The notes under the pieces: model-generated
What the model was told of the DNA's origin: nothing
Databases searched by the model: none
Seen by the model: the letters and a program-made list of their open reading frames with translations, nothing else
Shown: positions 1 through 9,075 of the stretch, one piece after another
Layout of the letters: every line of letters starts with the position of its first letter
Position numbering within the stretch: the first letter of the stretch is position 1
From: Mucilaginibacter gossypii
GTDB lineage: Bacteria; Bacteroidota; Bacteroidia; Sphingobacteriales; Sphingobacteriaceae
Assembly (NCBI RefSeq): GCF_900100945.1
Contig: NZ_FNCG01000001.1
Location: 682,001 to 746,000 of the forward strand
Reading direction: 5' to 3'
Length of the DNA: 64,000 nucleotides
Translations under genes and position numbers: made by a program

Positions 1-176
1 TTTCCTATGATGATTACACCAAGCTGCTGAGCCAGATCGTGGTGAATGATGTTGGACGGAGCCACAAATATAATCCCCGGCATCATCAATTTTAACTGTT
101 TTGCTATCTCAATGGCAAAACGTTGCACTCCTGTAAGTTTTTGGGTGAGGAAACGCGCGTTGATAATAATTTTCAT
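1..176 (-). CDS. Glycosyltransferase, GT4-like, N-terminal fragment (cut by window edge)
   Basis: The ATG at 176 on the minus strand opens a frame that stays open to the left edge, about 58 codons. It starts MKIIINARFLTQ and continues with a TGVQRFAIEIAK segment. That is the N-terminal signature of GT-B fold glycosyltransferases (family GT4) of polysaccharide clusters: a first beta strand, then the Gly-rich turn and first helix that contact the acceptor. It begins 2 nt after the stop of the polymerase gene and is the most downstream gene seen in the operon. The donor and acceptor sugars cannot be told from this fragment. Confidence 0.75.
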   Translation of the reverse strand, partial: MKIIINARFLTQKLTGVQRFAIEIAKQLKLMMPGIIFVAPSNIIHHDLAQQLGVIIIG

Positions 177-178
177 GT

Positions 179-1429
179 TTACTTTTTTAAAATAAAAACA
201 TAGAAAAAAAGTACTATTAAAGGCGGGAAAAACATGTATGAAAAAACGTAAAACCCCGATAGTTGAATGCCGATAAGACTATAAAACGTTATTGCAACAA
301 TGTTTTTTGACATGCTGCCGCTTTTTATCCAATGTTTCAGATATTTTGTAAAATATCCCATTATTAAACCTGATATGAGACTTACAGCAATAACGCCAAG
401 CCATGAAAATGCCGTATATCCCCATATAGATACAGGCAGTCTTAGCCCTCCAGAAGTAATGTCATTTAGGTCGGTGTCAGGACTTATTACTTTTAGTGCC
501 CAAACCGAGGGGTTCCACTGGTAATGACCCGGAATTAATCCTCCCAAAAAAGTTTTTCCATAAGTTAGCTCCGGGTTAAGCAGATACATTTTTAAAAATT
601 GTAGTTGATCTGATATGTCCGGTGCCCCCGAAGCAATCAGCGTCCACAATGAATCTTCGGAATACAGATCAGTGAATTGATCTATGCCAAAAATAAGCCC
701 TATTATGTAGTAGGAGATACTGCCTATAATTATTGTAAAAGAATTGAAAATAACGAATAACCACGAATATAGTCGGCCTTTATCAGCGCACACCAGGCCA
801 ATAACCGTTAATAGCGCAAATGCCGTTGTTCCACGGTTCAAAGTTGATAACAGAACACATGAAGCGAGTATTACAAGGGAAATGTTAAAAAATGTCCGCT
901 TGATATAAACCAAAATAAAGCCAAAGCCGAGGGCATTTATTAAGATAAGATTAGAAATGCGGTATAAAACTGCTACACGCATATATGGAGCTTCATAAGC
1001 GCCCCTAAAAAACTTTGCATTTAACGGATCACTTGCAAATGCTGGCACAAAACCCATTAAGAGGTAGCTTAATAGCATGCCTGCGACACCTATAATCAGA
1101 AAAATCTGTGTAAGTTTAATAAACCGTTTTTGATAAAATTCATTATCACGTATCACAAAACTTAAGGGCATTCTTATTAGAGGTACAAGGTAACCTATAA
1201 TTAATCCCAATAAATAAGCAAAGGCGCCTAAAACCGTGATCTTGTAAAATAAATCAAAAACTTCTCCGCTATAATTTTCATTATCGCTTAGCATTATAAG
1301 CGGAACGAAATAAGCGACAAATACAAAACCTACATTAAGCAACATAGGCACATTGTACCTGCTGGGCCAAACTAGTATCGGTCCTATTGTTAAAATTGTA
1401 AGGGAAATGAACAGAATAAAATTATTCAT
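179..1429 (-). CDS. O-antigen/exopolysaccharide polymerase (Wzy-like)
   Basis: A 416-residue, very hydrophobic protein with roughly ten to twelve predicted membrane helices and a large soluble loop around residues 245-320. This is the architecture of Wzy-type oligosaccharide-repeat-unit polymerases, which join lipid-linked repeat units on the periplasmic side of the inner membrane. Sequence in this family is poorly conserved, so the call rests on topology and on position among glycosyltransferases, a flippase, a chain-length regulator and an export protein. It lies 3 nt downstream of the GT2 gene and 2 nt upstream of the next glycosyltransferase, so it is translated from one operon. No other polymerase candidate is present in the cluster. 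Confidence 0.75.
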   Translation of the reverse strand: MNNFILFISLTILTIGPILVWPSRYNVPMLLNVGFVFVAYFVPLIMLSDNENYSGEVFDLFYKITVLGAFAYLLGLIIGYLVPLIRMPLSFVIRDNEFYQKRFIKLTQIFLIIGVAGMLLSYLLMGFVPAFASDPLNAKFFRGAYEAPYMRVAVLYRISNLILINALGFGFILVYIKRTFFNISLVILASCVLLSTLNRGTTAFALLTVIGLVCADKGRLYSWLFVIFNSFTIIIGSISYYIIGLIFGIDQFTDLYSEDSLWTLIASGAPDISDQLQFLKMYLLNPELTYGKTFLGGLIPGHYQWNPSVWALKVISPDTDLNDITSGGLRLPVSIWGYTAFSWLGVIAVSLISGLIMGYFTKYLKHWIKSGSMSKNIVAITFYSLIGIQLSGFYVFSYMFFPPLIVLFFYVFILKK

Positions 1430-1432
1430 TAA

Positions 1433-2470
1433 TTATATTTTACCAGTATAGGATGTAAACAAAACTTTAACAACAGCTTTGGTCACCCTTGTTACGAACC
1501 TCACCCTGCCCTTTAATAACCTCTTTAATAATGCATAAAATACCCCTATAGTAACACTGACAGTACATTGAGGATACCATTTTTTTGTGAACTTAAGCCG
1601 ATTCACTATAGAGAAATAATCGGCAACAGATTTGTCTTTATTTTTCCCGTTTAACGAAGCTCCTTCTATTGAAGCTCCCTCTTTATGATATACTATCGCG
1701 GTTGGTTCTAACGCTATTTTAAAGCCATATTTGCGTCCTGTCAAAATCCAATCCATTTCTTCATAATACAAGAAATAGTCTTCATTCATCACGCCAACAG
1801 TGCTTAAAAAAACAATTGGAAAAAATATTGATGCTCCTACAATATAATTGTCATTGCTCATTACGTAATTGTTATACTGCCCACGGTCTATTTCTCCGTC
1901 GCCAATATGATAGGTACTTCCCAGCCATTTATTGTATCGGCCACATATTGCCTGCAAAGCCTCTTTTTTATAATAATATTTGAGTTTGCTTCCGATAACA
2001 TATACCGGATCGTTATTTTTATAAAAGTTAATCATATTTTTTAACGTTTCTTTTTCAATAACGGTATCGTTATTGAGTAGCCAAACGAATGATGATTGAT
2101 TAGCACTTTTTAAAATATATTTAAATGCCAAATTATTAGCAGCGGCAAAACCTCTGTTAATAGCTTTTATAAATAGTACCTTATTAGGCGCCGGCTCAGC
2201 TTTTTCAAGCTGAGCCTCTTTTAAATAGGTATACGAAATTGGTTTGCCAAGCATAGGATAAACCAATTCAGGGAATAACGTGTTTATTTCTGAACAATTA
2301 TATTCACCTTTGAGCCATCGACGAATATTATATTCAGATTCATCGTTGGGCGAATTATCAATTATGATAACCTCAAAATTTTGGTATGAAGATTTTAAAA
2401 CACTTTCCAAGCATTCAATTGTATCTTTATACTTAGTATAATTTACTAAAACTATGAATACTTTACTCAT
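1433..2470 (-). CDS. Glycosyltransferase family 2 (rhamnosyltransferase-like)
   Basis: A 345-residue GT-A fold enzyme. It begins with the nucleotide-sugar binding strand VFIVLVNYTKYKDTIECL, has a VIIIDNSPNDES segment, and a WLLNNDTVIE stretch whose acidic residues match the DxD-type metal and donor site. A later YYEEMDWILTGRKYG segment matches the ED(x)D catalytic-base region of dTDP-rhamnosyltransferase-like GT2 proteins. The C-terminal 60 residues are basic and amphipathic, suggesting membrane association. Its start overlaps the end of the preceding gene by 8 nt, indicating translational coupling. It probably adds one sugar of the repeat unit; which sugar is not deducible. Confidence 0.85.
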   Translation of the reverse strand: MSKVFIVLVNYTKYKDTIECLESVLKSSYQNFEVIIIDNSPNDESEYNIRRWLKGEYNCSEINTLFPELVYPMLGKPISYTYLKEAQLEKAEPAPNKVLFIKAINRGFAAANNLAFKYILKSANQSSFVWLLNNDTVIEKETLKNMINFYKNNDPVYVIGSKLKYYYKKEALQAICGRYNKWLGSTYHIGDGEIDRGQYNNYVMSNDNYIVGASIFFPIVFLSTVGVMNEDYFLYYEEMDWILTGRKYGFKIALEPTAIVYHKEGASIEGASLNGKNKDKSVADYFSIVNRLKFTKKWYPQCTVSVTIGVFYALLKRLLKGRVRFVTRVTKAVVKVLFTSYTGKI

Positions 2471-3983
2471 GTTTTAACCTCGCTTCAATCATCAGTTTTC
2501 GACAGGTAAAATACCGCAGAAAATTAAATTTGTTCAAAACTCTTTTGATCGGATGGCTATTATCAAAATCATAGGCTAATTGCCTGCTTTGGTATAGGTT
2601 AAATGACTTTAAAAATTTTAGCAATGATTTGCTTGAATAAAAGTTAACCTGAGATGTTTTAGCAAGCGTCAGTCGACCAAACTTAAGATCATTTTTAATG
2701 AAACCCAATACAGTTGAAAAGCTTTTATAATTGGGCACCACAATAATCAATCTTGTATCATGATTCATAGCTTTAATAACGTTTTGCATATAATCAAGAA
2801 TGTCTTCCTGGTATGGCAATGTCATATCTGAAATTATAACATCAGCAAACGAAACCGGTTGTTCCCGTAGTTCAAGAAGATTAATAGCCTTTGACCACGA
2901 TGTATCTATTGCAGATTTAAAACAAGTCTGTGCATAAACTATACCGGGAGTATGTTGCAAATATCTTAATTCCTGAACAGAGGATAAACTATAATGAATA
3001 ATAACCGGATTGTTTTTTTTAAATATGTTCAATGCATCATCTATAAATCTTGTCTTTAAAATAACCGCATCTTCAGCAAAATTAAGCCTGGCGGAAACAG
3101 TTTTTTTGTCAACGGTGCTTTTTACCACTTTAAAAACATAATCCACTAAGGCTTCGGTAGTTAAATTTTGAGTTGTAAATTCCAATAAGCCGTTTACAGT
3201 TTCACTATATTCTTCATCAGAGAATGGAGTGCCACTTTCAATTTTAGCTTTTATTTTCAGCAATATATCTTTAGGGAGATTTGTTAAAGTTTTATCAGGG
3301 CATTCATGTAAGTCTTTAAAATAGGGCAGGCAACCGTTTGCCAAGATTTCATAATGCCGCAAACAATCCCACCCTTCTTTTTTAAACGTTACAGCAAACT
3401 TTGATGTCTGATAATCAAAATAATATGAATCCTCTGTTTTATGTATGTATGTATGTAGCTTACCCGGATAGTTAATTGCCCACTCTCTGCTTTTCTGTGG
3501 AATCGTTTTTACAATTTTTTTGGCAGGAATTGCAAACCCTATCGGGTAAACTGTTGGAGTGCTATTTATCAGTTCTCTTTTAAAATAGTACCCTTTAGTT
3601 GTTAGTTCTTTAACAATGGACGTGCGGTCTTCCCCATCTATAAAGATGATTTTATCTGAACTGTAATTTTCAATAACAAGGTCAAGAAATAATTTGCATT
3701 GTTGAACAGAGCCGTAAACGATATAAGTATAATAGCCTTCCCGGATTCGGTTAAGCACGTCGTTAATTGGAGGTACATTTTTAATTTCAGGAGCCAATAG
3801 CCCATAAAGGGAAAAACCTTTGCCATATAAGTGTTTTTGTTCGTCGGTTAACAGGGAAGTGTACATATACCACATATCGTTGACCGCCTCAACACCCTGT
3901 TCATAAACGGTTTTTAGGCCGTGGTACATGGCATCGCATAAGTAATCGGGCTGTTGAGCCGAGCTAATAAATAATATTTTCAT
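2463..3983 (-). CDS. Glycosyltransferase-like protein fused to a degenerate methyltransferase-like domain
   Basis: A protein of about 506 residues. An upstream in-frame GTG at 3989 is possible, but the ATG at 3983 forms a TAATG overlap with the stop of the previous gene and is preferred. The N-terminal 300 residues carry DCLRHYEILANGCLPYFKD, the C-terminal signature of exostosin/CgeB-like glycosyltransferases. The last 180 residues look like the second half of a class I SAM methyltransferase: an acidic strand end (FADVIISDMTLPYQEDI), a LIIVVPNYKS strand and an NFYSSKSLLKFL helix. The Gly-rich SAM-binding loop is not recognisable, so catalysis by that half is doubtful. The exact family is unknown to me. 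Confidence 0.6.
   Translation of the reverse strand: MKILFISSAQQPDYLCDAMYHGLKTVYEQGVEAVNDMWYMYTSLLTDEQKHLYGKGFSLYGLLAPEIKNVPPINDVLNRIREGYYTYIVYGSVQQCKLFLDLVIENYSSDKIIFIDGEDRTSIVKELTTKGYYFKRELINSTPTVYPIGFAIPAKKIVKTIPQKSREWAINYPGKLHTYIHKTEDSYYFDYQTSKFAVTFKKEGWDCLRHYEILANGCLPYFKDLHECPDKTLTNLPKDILLKIKAKIESGTPFSDEEYSETVNGLLEFTTQNLTTEALVDYVFKVVKSTVDKKTVSARLNFAEDAVILKTRFIDDALNIFKKNNPVIIHYSLSSVQELRYLQHTPGIVYAQTCFKSAIDTSWSKAINLLELREQPVSFADVIISDMTLPYQEDILDYMQNVIKAMNHDTRLIIVVPNYKSFSTVLGFIKNDLKFGRLTLAKTSQVNFYSSKSLLKFLKSFNLYQSRQLAYDFDNSHPIKRVLNKFNFLRYFTCRKLMIEARLKHE
3441..3457. repeat. Tetranucleotide microsatellite (ATGT)4 inside a coding region
   Basis: Four perfect ATGT units plus one base, extended by one preceding T. 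The tract lies in the glycosyltransferase/methyltransferase-like gene, where it encodes a TYIHK stretch. Gain or loss of one unit would shift the frame. Four units is short for a functional contingency locus. Confidence 0.8.
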
Positions 3984-5272
3984 TACCACATTTTTCTTAT
4001 TATGCTAAAAAGCTTGTTGTGAACTTTATAAGCAAATGTTTGGTAATACCTTACTTTTATTTTGCCGATAAGATTCGGTTGTCCGAATAAATTGCTGCAT
4101 CTATTTTTATAATCAGCTTTAAGATCGTTATCCCAATTTACAATTAAGTAAGGTGCATCTTTAAATTCAATGCCTAAGTTTTTTAATATTAACTGCTCGA
4201 GGCTATGAACTATATCTTGAGCTCTGTAGGAGCGGTATATTTTTTGAATGGAGTTTTTTCCAAATAGTTTTGCCTGTTCCGGATTACAACAAATCTGATT
4301 AATTGCAGCGGCTATCGTCTCTTTTAATCGATATGTCACAAAGCCGGTATCCCCATTATCTACAACTTCAACCTGTGCATTGTCTTTAGCGGGGGTGCTA
4401 ATGGTTACCACCGGTACTCCCATACTCATTGCCTCAGCCATCACCATTCCAAAACTTTCGCCTATATTACTTGCTGCTAAGAAAACATCCATTGCTTTAT
4501 AGTAAGTAAGAAGCTGTTTCATATGAGTTGTGTTATCTAATATTATTACGCTGTTAGTTATTTTTAGTTTTTTGATCAACGCAAGCATCCTTTTCGTGGC
4601 ACCCACCAATAAAAATTTAGCATTATTGTTATAGTTGAGATATTCAGCAAAAGCGGTAAGTGTTATCATATCAAATTTATGATCGTCGGCGCGGCCTACC
4701 CGACCTACCACAAAGCAGTCATTAATGTTATGCTTAATTTTAAATTGTTCAACATCTGCCAAGGGAGGTTCTATATTTTCATCTTTTAAAAAATCTATGT
4801 CAACCGGATACGGCAATACCTTTCGCTTACCCACAAATTGCTCTGCATATGAGCCGTCAAGTGCCATTCGCCGCACCAATATCATTTTTGAGATATACAG
4901 ATCAAAGTCAATAAGATCATAAAATGGCGATTTCTCAAAGTGGCCGAAAACGTTAGTTTGAATTATTAATCGGGGTTTGTTTTTGTTTAAAGAAGCAAAT
5001 AATTTTTCGTCCACCTGACCATATCCATGCCAATGAAAAACATCTGTTCCTTCAATAATCTTTTCGAATTCGTTAAAGTCTCCATTTAATACCACCACTT
5101 TAATACCGAGGCCCTTAATTAATTGCTCTCTTTCCCCGCCTTTGTAGAGGCCAACCGCAGTAACATCAAATTTTTCCTTATCTAAATATTTACAATATAA
5201 TTGGAGTGCATATTCGGTGCCGCCTAAGCCCAGTTGATCTGCGCATTCAATAATTTTAATCTTTTTTTCCAT
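3983..5272 (-). CDS. Glycosyltransferase family 4
   Basis: A 429-residue GT-B glycosyltransferase. The N-terminal domain begins IKIIECADQLGLGGTEYALQ, the Gly-rich acceptor loop, and the C-terminal domain contains the retaining GT4 pattern: VGRVGRADDHK, then GESFGMVMAEAMSMGVPVV with the E-x7-E motif that binds the nucleotide sugar. The protein should be cytosolic or peripheral at the inner membrane and add a sugar to the lipid-linked intermediate. It overlaps the flippase gene by 17 nt at its start and the next gene by 1 nt at its stop. The C-terminal extension after about residue 370 is basic and not assigned. Confidence 0.88.
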   Translation of the reverse strand: MEKKIKIIECADQLGLGGTEYALQLYCKYLDKEKFDVTAVGLYKGGEREQLIKGLGIKVVVLNGDFNEFEKIIEGTDVFHWHGYGQVDEKLFASLNKNKPRLIIQTNVFGHFEKSPFYDLIDFDLYISKMILVRRMALDGSYAEQFVGKRKVLPYPVDIDFLKDENIEPPLADVEQFKIKHNINDCFVVGRVGRADDHKFDMITLTAFAEYLNYNNNAKFLLVGATKRMLALIKKLKITNSVIILDNTTHMKQLLTYYKAMDVFLAASNIGESFGMVMAEAMSMGVPVVTISTPAKDNAQVEVVDNGDTGFVTYRLKETIAAAINQICCNPEQAKLFGKNSIQKIYRSYRAQDIVHSLEQLILKNLGIEFKDAPYLIVNWDNDLKADYKNRCSNLFGQPNLIGKIKVRYYQTFAYKVHNKLFSIIRKMW

Positions 5273-6830
5273 TTAAAAAAACTCGCTTATATGATGAACT
5301 GAAGAACCTGCTAATTATCTTCGCTTCATCGATTCTCAAAATCAAAATTAAAATAAGCTCAAAACTAAAGATGAACGCGAAAGAGATAAATATTACTAAC
5401 AGGTTGTTTTTTAAATACGGTTTTAAATAATCATGAAAAAAAAGCCCGCCTGTTGCTAATAAAGAAAATATCAAGAGCATGAAAAAGGCATCAGTAAGCA
5501 TCTTTTTCCTAAATTCTTTCAGTCCAAAATACATAAGTATTAACCCCATTATAAAGTTGGATAGCATTGATGATATGGGAAATGTATTTAATTCAAAATA
5601 ATTGTTAAAAAAAATATTGAAGCCTATTTTAACCACATAGGTTAATATCACAACCTTAGAAAAAAAATATACTTTTTTTTGGGCAATTAAAAGTTGGGTA
5701 TAAACTACATAAAATATAACCGCAAATAACCCAAGCCCATACCACCTAAGCAACAGACTTGTAGGGTTAACATATTGTTCTACAAATTTACCCCGAACTA
5801 AAACCACTTCAATAATCTCTCGAGGTGCAATAATCAACATAATGGAAATAGGCAAAATCAGCAATATGGTAAACCTAAAATACTTCTGAGTTTCTTCCAT
5901 TAACTCTTTCGCTGTGTTTTTAACTGCATAAAGCGATAACAGAGGAGTTAATACCGTTGTTACAACTGCAATCATCAAACCTGTAGGCAGCTCAGTAAAT
6001 TTCCTGGCATAATCTAACATTGACACACTACCGGTGCCTTTTGTGGTTGTTATATTGCGTTCAATAATAGTATCGGCCTGTGAGAACAAGTAATTAACAT
6101 ATAAAGGTAACGCGAAGAGGAAGAAGGGTTTTACCTGTTGGAAATTTGGAATTATAAATTTGAAACTATAATTAAATTTATACTTAAGTTCCCGATACAG
6201 TATAATGAGCAGAAGTATTGAGCCTATATATGCTGACACAATTAATGAGTATATGCCTATTGACGGCGATAGTATGATAATCAATATGATATTGAGCGTA
6301 AGCGAAACAAATGAAAATAGATCGGGAATAAAATATGATTTGTAAGCATTTAAAATAGAACTCCAGATATTAACAATTTCCAGCATAATCAATGAAGGAA
6401 TCAAAATATCGATCATCAAAACCAGTACCTTTCTTTGGTCCTCGGTAAAGCCCGGTGCAAATAAGTTTGCAAGACTATCCGCAAAACAAAATATACCTGC
6501 ACTGATAATAAGAGATAAGATAATTATAGTTGATACTAATGAGTTTGTAGCATCGTTTACGCTTTGTTCCGATTCTTCTTCACGGATGTGAATATATTTT
6601 GTAATAAAAGTTTCGTTGATTGGGCCAAATAAGAGTTGTATAAATACCGTAATTATCGATACCCCTACAAGCCAGGCATCCCTATCAGATGAAGCGCCAA
6701 AGTACTTAGCGGAAAGTATAATTATAACTAATGTTAATACTGCCTTTATGAGCTTAAGCCCTCCCAAGCCGATAGTTATTGCAATACTGGATTTTTTAAA
6801 ATACTGATTTAGTTTTGACTTAAATTTCAA
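5256..6830 (-). CDS. MurJ/MviN-type lipid-linked oligosaccharide flippase (Wzx role)
   Basis: A 524-residue integral membrane protein of the MOP/MATE superfamily with about fourteen hydrophobic segments. It resembles MurJ rather than classical Wzx: an SAKYFGASSDRDAWLVG segment early on, a QADTIIERN segment in the middle (compare the SxxDxxxxxxxA pattern of MurJ) and a WYGLGLFAVIFYVVYTQLLIA region. MurJ flips lipid II, but sitting in a polysaccharide operon this paralogue most likely flips the undecaprenyl-linked repeat unit for the polymerase. It overlaps the next gene. No second flippase is present. Function is inferred from context. Confidence 0.8.
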   Translation of the reverse strand: MKFKSKLNQYFKKSSIAITIGLGGLKLIKAVLTLVIIILSAKYFGASSDRDAWLVGVSIITVFIQLLFGPINETFITKYIHIREEESEQSVNDATNSLVSTIIILSLIISAGIFCFADSLANLFAPGFTEDQRKVLVLMIDILIPSLIMLEIVNIWSSILNAYKSYFIPDLFSFVSLTLNIILIIILSPSIGIYSLIVSAYIGSILLLIILYRELKYKFNYSFKFIIPNFQQVKPFFLFALPLYVNYLFSQADTIIERNITTTKGTGSVSMLDYARKFTELPTGLMIAVVTTVLTPLLSLYAVKNTAKELMEETQKYFRFTILLILPISIMLIIAPREIIEVVLVRGKFVEQYVNPTSLLLRWYGLGLFAVIFYVVYTQLLIAQKKVYFFSKVVILTYVVKIGFNIFFNNYFELNTFPISSMLSNFIMGLILMYFGLKEFRKKMLTDAFFMLLIFSLLATGGLFFHDYLKPYLKNNLLVIFISFAFIFSFELILILILRIDEAKIISRFFSSSYKRVFLNGKKD

Positions 6831-6912
6831 CGTGCTTTGACTTTAAAAAAGTATTAATCTGTAAAATGGTTTAGGTTTTAGACGTATATACCAAAGAACT
6901 TTTTCTGAAGTA

Positions 6913-7968
6913 CTATTTATTTTTTTCAAAAATATCGGTCAGTTCGATCGCGCAATCCGCCCATGACTTTTGACCTAAAATAAATTTATTCCCATTTTTT
7001 GCTATTCTTATCCGCTCCTTATCGTCATTAAGCAGCATTGATAGTGCATGAACAATATTATTGGTATCCCCAGCTTTAAAAACAATGGCAGTGTCATTAT
7101 TTTTAGCATACATCATATGTCCTTCAGCGTCCGAGCAAACTACTGCGCACCCGCAATGCATAGCTTCAATACCCGGTATTCCGTACCCCTCCCATAAACT
7201 CGGGGTTAAAAATATAGAGCAGCTATTCATTAGCTGCGGCAGGTTTTTAGGCGTTTGGTGATATTGAAATCCCTCCGGCAAATTTAAAGGTCCGGCGGAA
7301 GTCCCAAATAAATGAACCTTTAGATCGTTGTTTTGCTCTTTAAGCCTAAGCAAGGCCTCAAGACCAAACTTCGACCCTTTTCTTTCCTCTGTTGAATACA
7401 TCATACAAATAGTGCGTTCAACCCGTTTCTCAATGGGCGATGCTATTTTAAAAAAGTTCGTATCAACACTAATTGAAACTTTATGAACCTGTTCGCCTAA
7501 CTGTGTTATATAGTTTTGTATGTGATTTGAATAAGTTAGCTTAATTATGTTCTTGAATAAATACGAATCAATAATAGTTTCTTTTTCGCCTGTCCAAAAT
7601 TCAAGATCTTGAATCAGATTAAATTTTTTTCCTTTAGTTTGACTGAGTTTTTGGAGGTCATACGCTAATGACCATCCTGTAAAAAAAATTGCTTCAGCAT
7701 CATCAATCAAGATATTGCTTACCTGTTTAATGATAGTTGATTTTATGCTTTTATTGAATTTGTACCATGCCGGGTGTTTATTAAAAAACAGGTACAATCT
7801 TTTTACTAATAGTTTTAGCCCCGATAATTCAAAAAAAGACGTTTGTATGCAATTATATACCACAACCTCGTGACCTAAATCACTTAGCTGATTAGCAAAC
7901 TCATACATGATTTTTGTGCCCCCTCCTGGTCTTCGAATTACATGAGGTAGTATAATGCTGATCTTCAT
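6913..7968 (-). CDS. Glycosyltransferase family 4
   Basis: A 351-residue GT-B enzyme. The N-terminus reads MKISIILPHVIRRPGGGTKI, with the Gly-rich acceptor-binding turn. The C-terminal half has MYSTEERKGSKFGLEAL (donor phosphate binding), LTPSLWEGYGIPGIEAMHCG (E-x7-E) and an AVVCSDAEGHM strand, all typical of retaining GT4 enzymes. It follows the Wzz-like gene by 7 nt and precedes the flippase gene by an 82-nt gap, one of the larger gaps inside the operon. It is slightly short but complete. Sugar specificity is unknown. Confidence 0.88.
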   Translation of the reverse strand: MKISIILPHVIRRPGGGTKIMYEFANQLSDLGHEVVVYNCIQTSFFELSGLKLLVKRLYLFFNKHPAWYKFNKSIKSTIIKQVSNILIDDAEAIFFTGWSLAYDLQKLSQTKGKKFNLIQDLEFWTGEKETIIDSYLFKNIIKLTYSNHIQNYITQLGEQVHKVSISVDTNFFKIASPIEKRVERTICMMYSTEERKGSKFGLEALLRLKEQNNDLKVHLFGTSAGPLNLPEGFQYHQTPKNLPQLMNSCSIFLTPSLWEGYGIPGIEAMHCGCAVVCSDAEGHMMYAKNNDTAIVFKAGDTNNIVHALSMLLNDDKERIRIAKNGNKFILGQKSWADCAIELTDIFEKNK

Positions 7969-7975
7969 GTATTAG

Positions 7976-9049
7976 TTAAGCTTTAGGAACCAATTTGGAT
8001 TGTCTGAATAATAATAGTATTAATACTATTGACAAAGATGCTAATAACATCCCCACAAAAAATCCTACAAGTTTGTTAAGTTTAGTTTTTTCGAGAGGCA
8101 GTATGGGACTGTCAATTAATTGAATTAATGGTGTCTCCTGTCTCAATGACATTTTTGAAAGTTCAAGGTTCTTTACAATCTCCCCATAAATAGCGGTACT
8201 TGCCTGTACATCTATTTGTTTTCGCTGAGACGGGGCCCTTAATATCTGCAGGCTGGGATTTGCGTTAGGTGAAGCATCTATTGCTGATGCAACTCCATTA
8301 ATTGAATTATTTAGAACCCTCTTAACGCTGTCTGCTTGGAATTGAAGTGTTTGTATGTTTTGGTTGCTCTTTTTGGTCCTTGTTGTTTTGTAAAAGTCGT
8401 TAACATTTGCAACAAGTTTCAAATTAAATTCCTTTGCAAACAATTCATCTTTGTTTGTAACATCTACTCTTATAATGCTCAGTTTTTTATCCGGTTTACT
8501 AACTGTAAGCGATTGCTTATTGAGTACTTCAACAAGCTTAGAAATAATGCTGTCTTGTTTACGGCTAAAATTATCTGAACTGCCGGTAAATGAAATATCA
8601 CCGTTATTATCTTCTTGTTTCCAAACGTCTCTAAGATGGTTAAAGTCAATGTACCTTTCAATTAATTGTTGCTTTTTGCCGTTAAAGGTTGCTTCGCTTA
8701 ACAATGTTTTTTCAATCATTAAACGTGATCTGTATAGTTCAAGAATATTATCGTTTTGAAATATTCCACCGGCGCTTCCTCCGCCAATATCTATACCAGC
8801 CATGGAGGCCAAACTTGCATATTGATTTAAACCACCGGATTTATTTCCATCATCTAATACAAAAGTAGAAGAGGCCGTGTAAACGGTTTTTTTTAGTATC
8901 GCATATGCTAACCCTAATCCTCCACCTGCTATGCTGGTAATTAATATTATGAGCCATTTGCTTTTGAGATATGAAGACACCGACCGAATTTTTTTTACAA
9001 AATCTGTTATTGAAATTTCGTCGGGGCTATGTTTTATAGTTTGAGTCAT
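7976..9049 (-). CDS. Wzz-family polysaccharide chain-length determinant, no kinase domain
   Basis: A 357-residue inner-membrane protein. The first transmembrane helix is near residues 33-52 (KSKWLIILITSIAGG), the second near 328-348 (KLVGFFVGMLLASLSIVLIL), with a long periplasmic region between. This is the polysaccharide co-polymerase topology. A short basic tail follows the second helix. Unlike Wzc-type proteins it has no cytoplasmic tyrosine-kinase domain, Walker motif or Tyr-rich tail. It sits directly downstream of the SLBB export gene. Its expected role is to set chain length by acting with the polymerase and to contact the export channel. Confidence 0.85.
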   Translation of the reverse strand: MTQTIKHSPDEISITDFVKKIRSVSSYLKSKWLIILITSIAGGGLGLAYAILKKTVYTASSTFVLDDGNKSGGLNQYASLASMAGIDIGGGSAGGIFQNDNILELYRSRLMIEKTLLSEATFNGKKQQLIERYIDFNHLRDVWKQEDNNGDISFTGSSDNFSRKQDSIISKLVEVLNKQSLTVSKPDKKLSIIRVDVTNKDELFAKEFNLKLVANVNDFYKTTRTKKSNQNIQTLQFQADSVKRVLNNSINGVASAIDASPNANPSLQILRAPSQRKQIDVQASTAIYGEIVKNLELSKMSLRQETPLIQLIDSPILPLEKTKLNKLVGFFVGMLLASLSIVLILLLFRQSKLVPKA

Positions 9050-9075
9050 GAATAAAGTTTGGTGATTTTTAGCTG

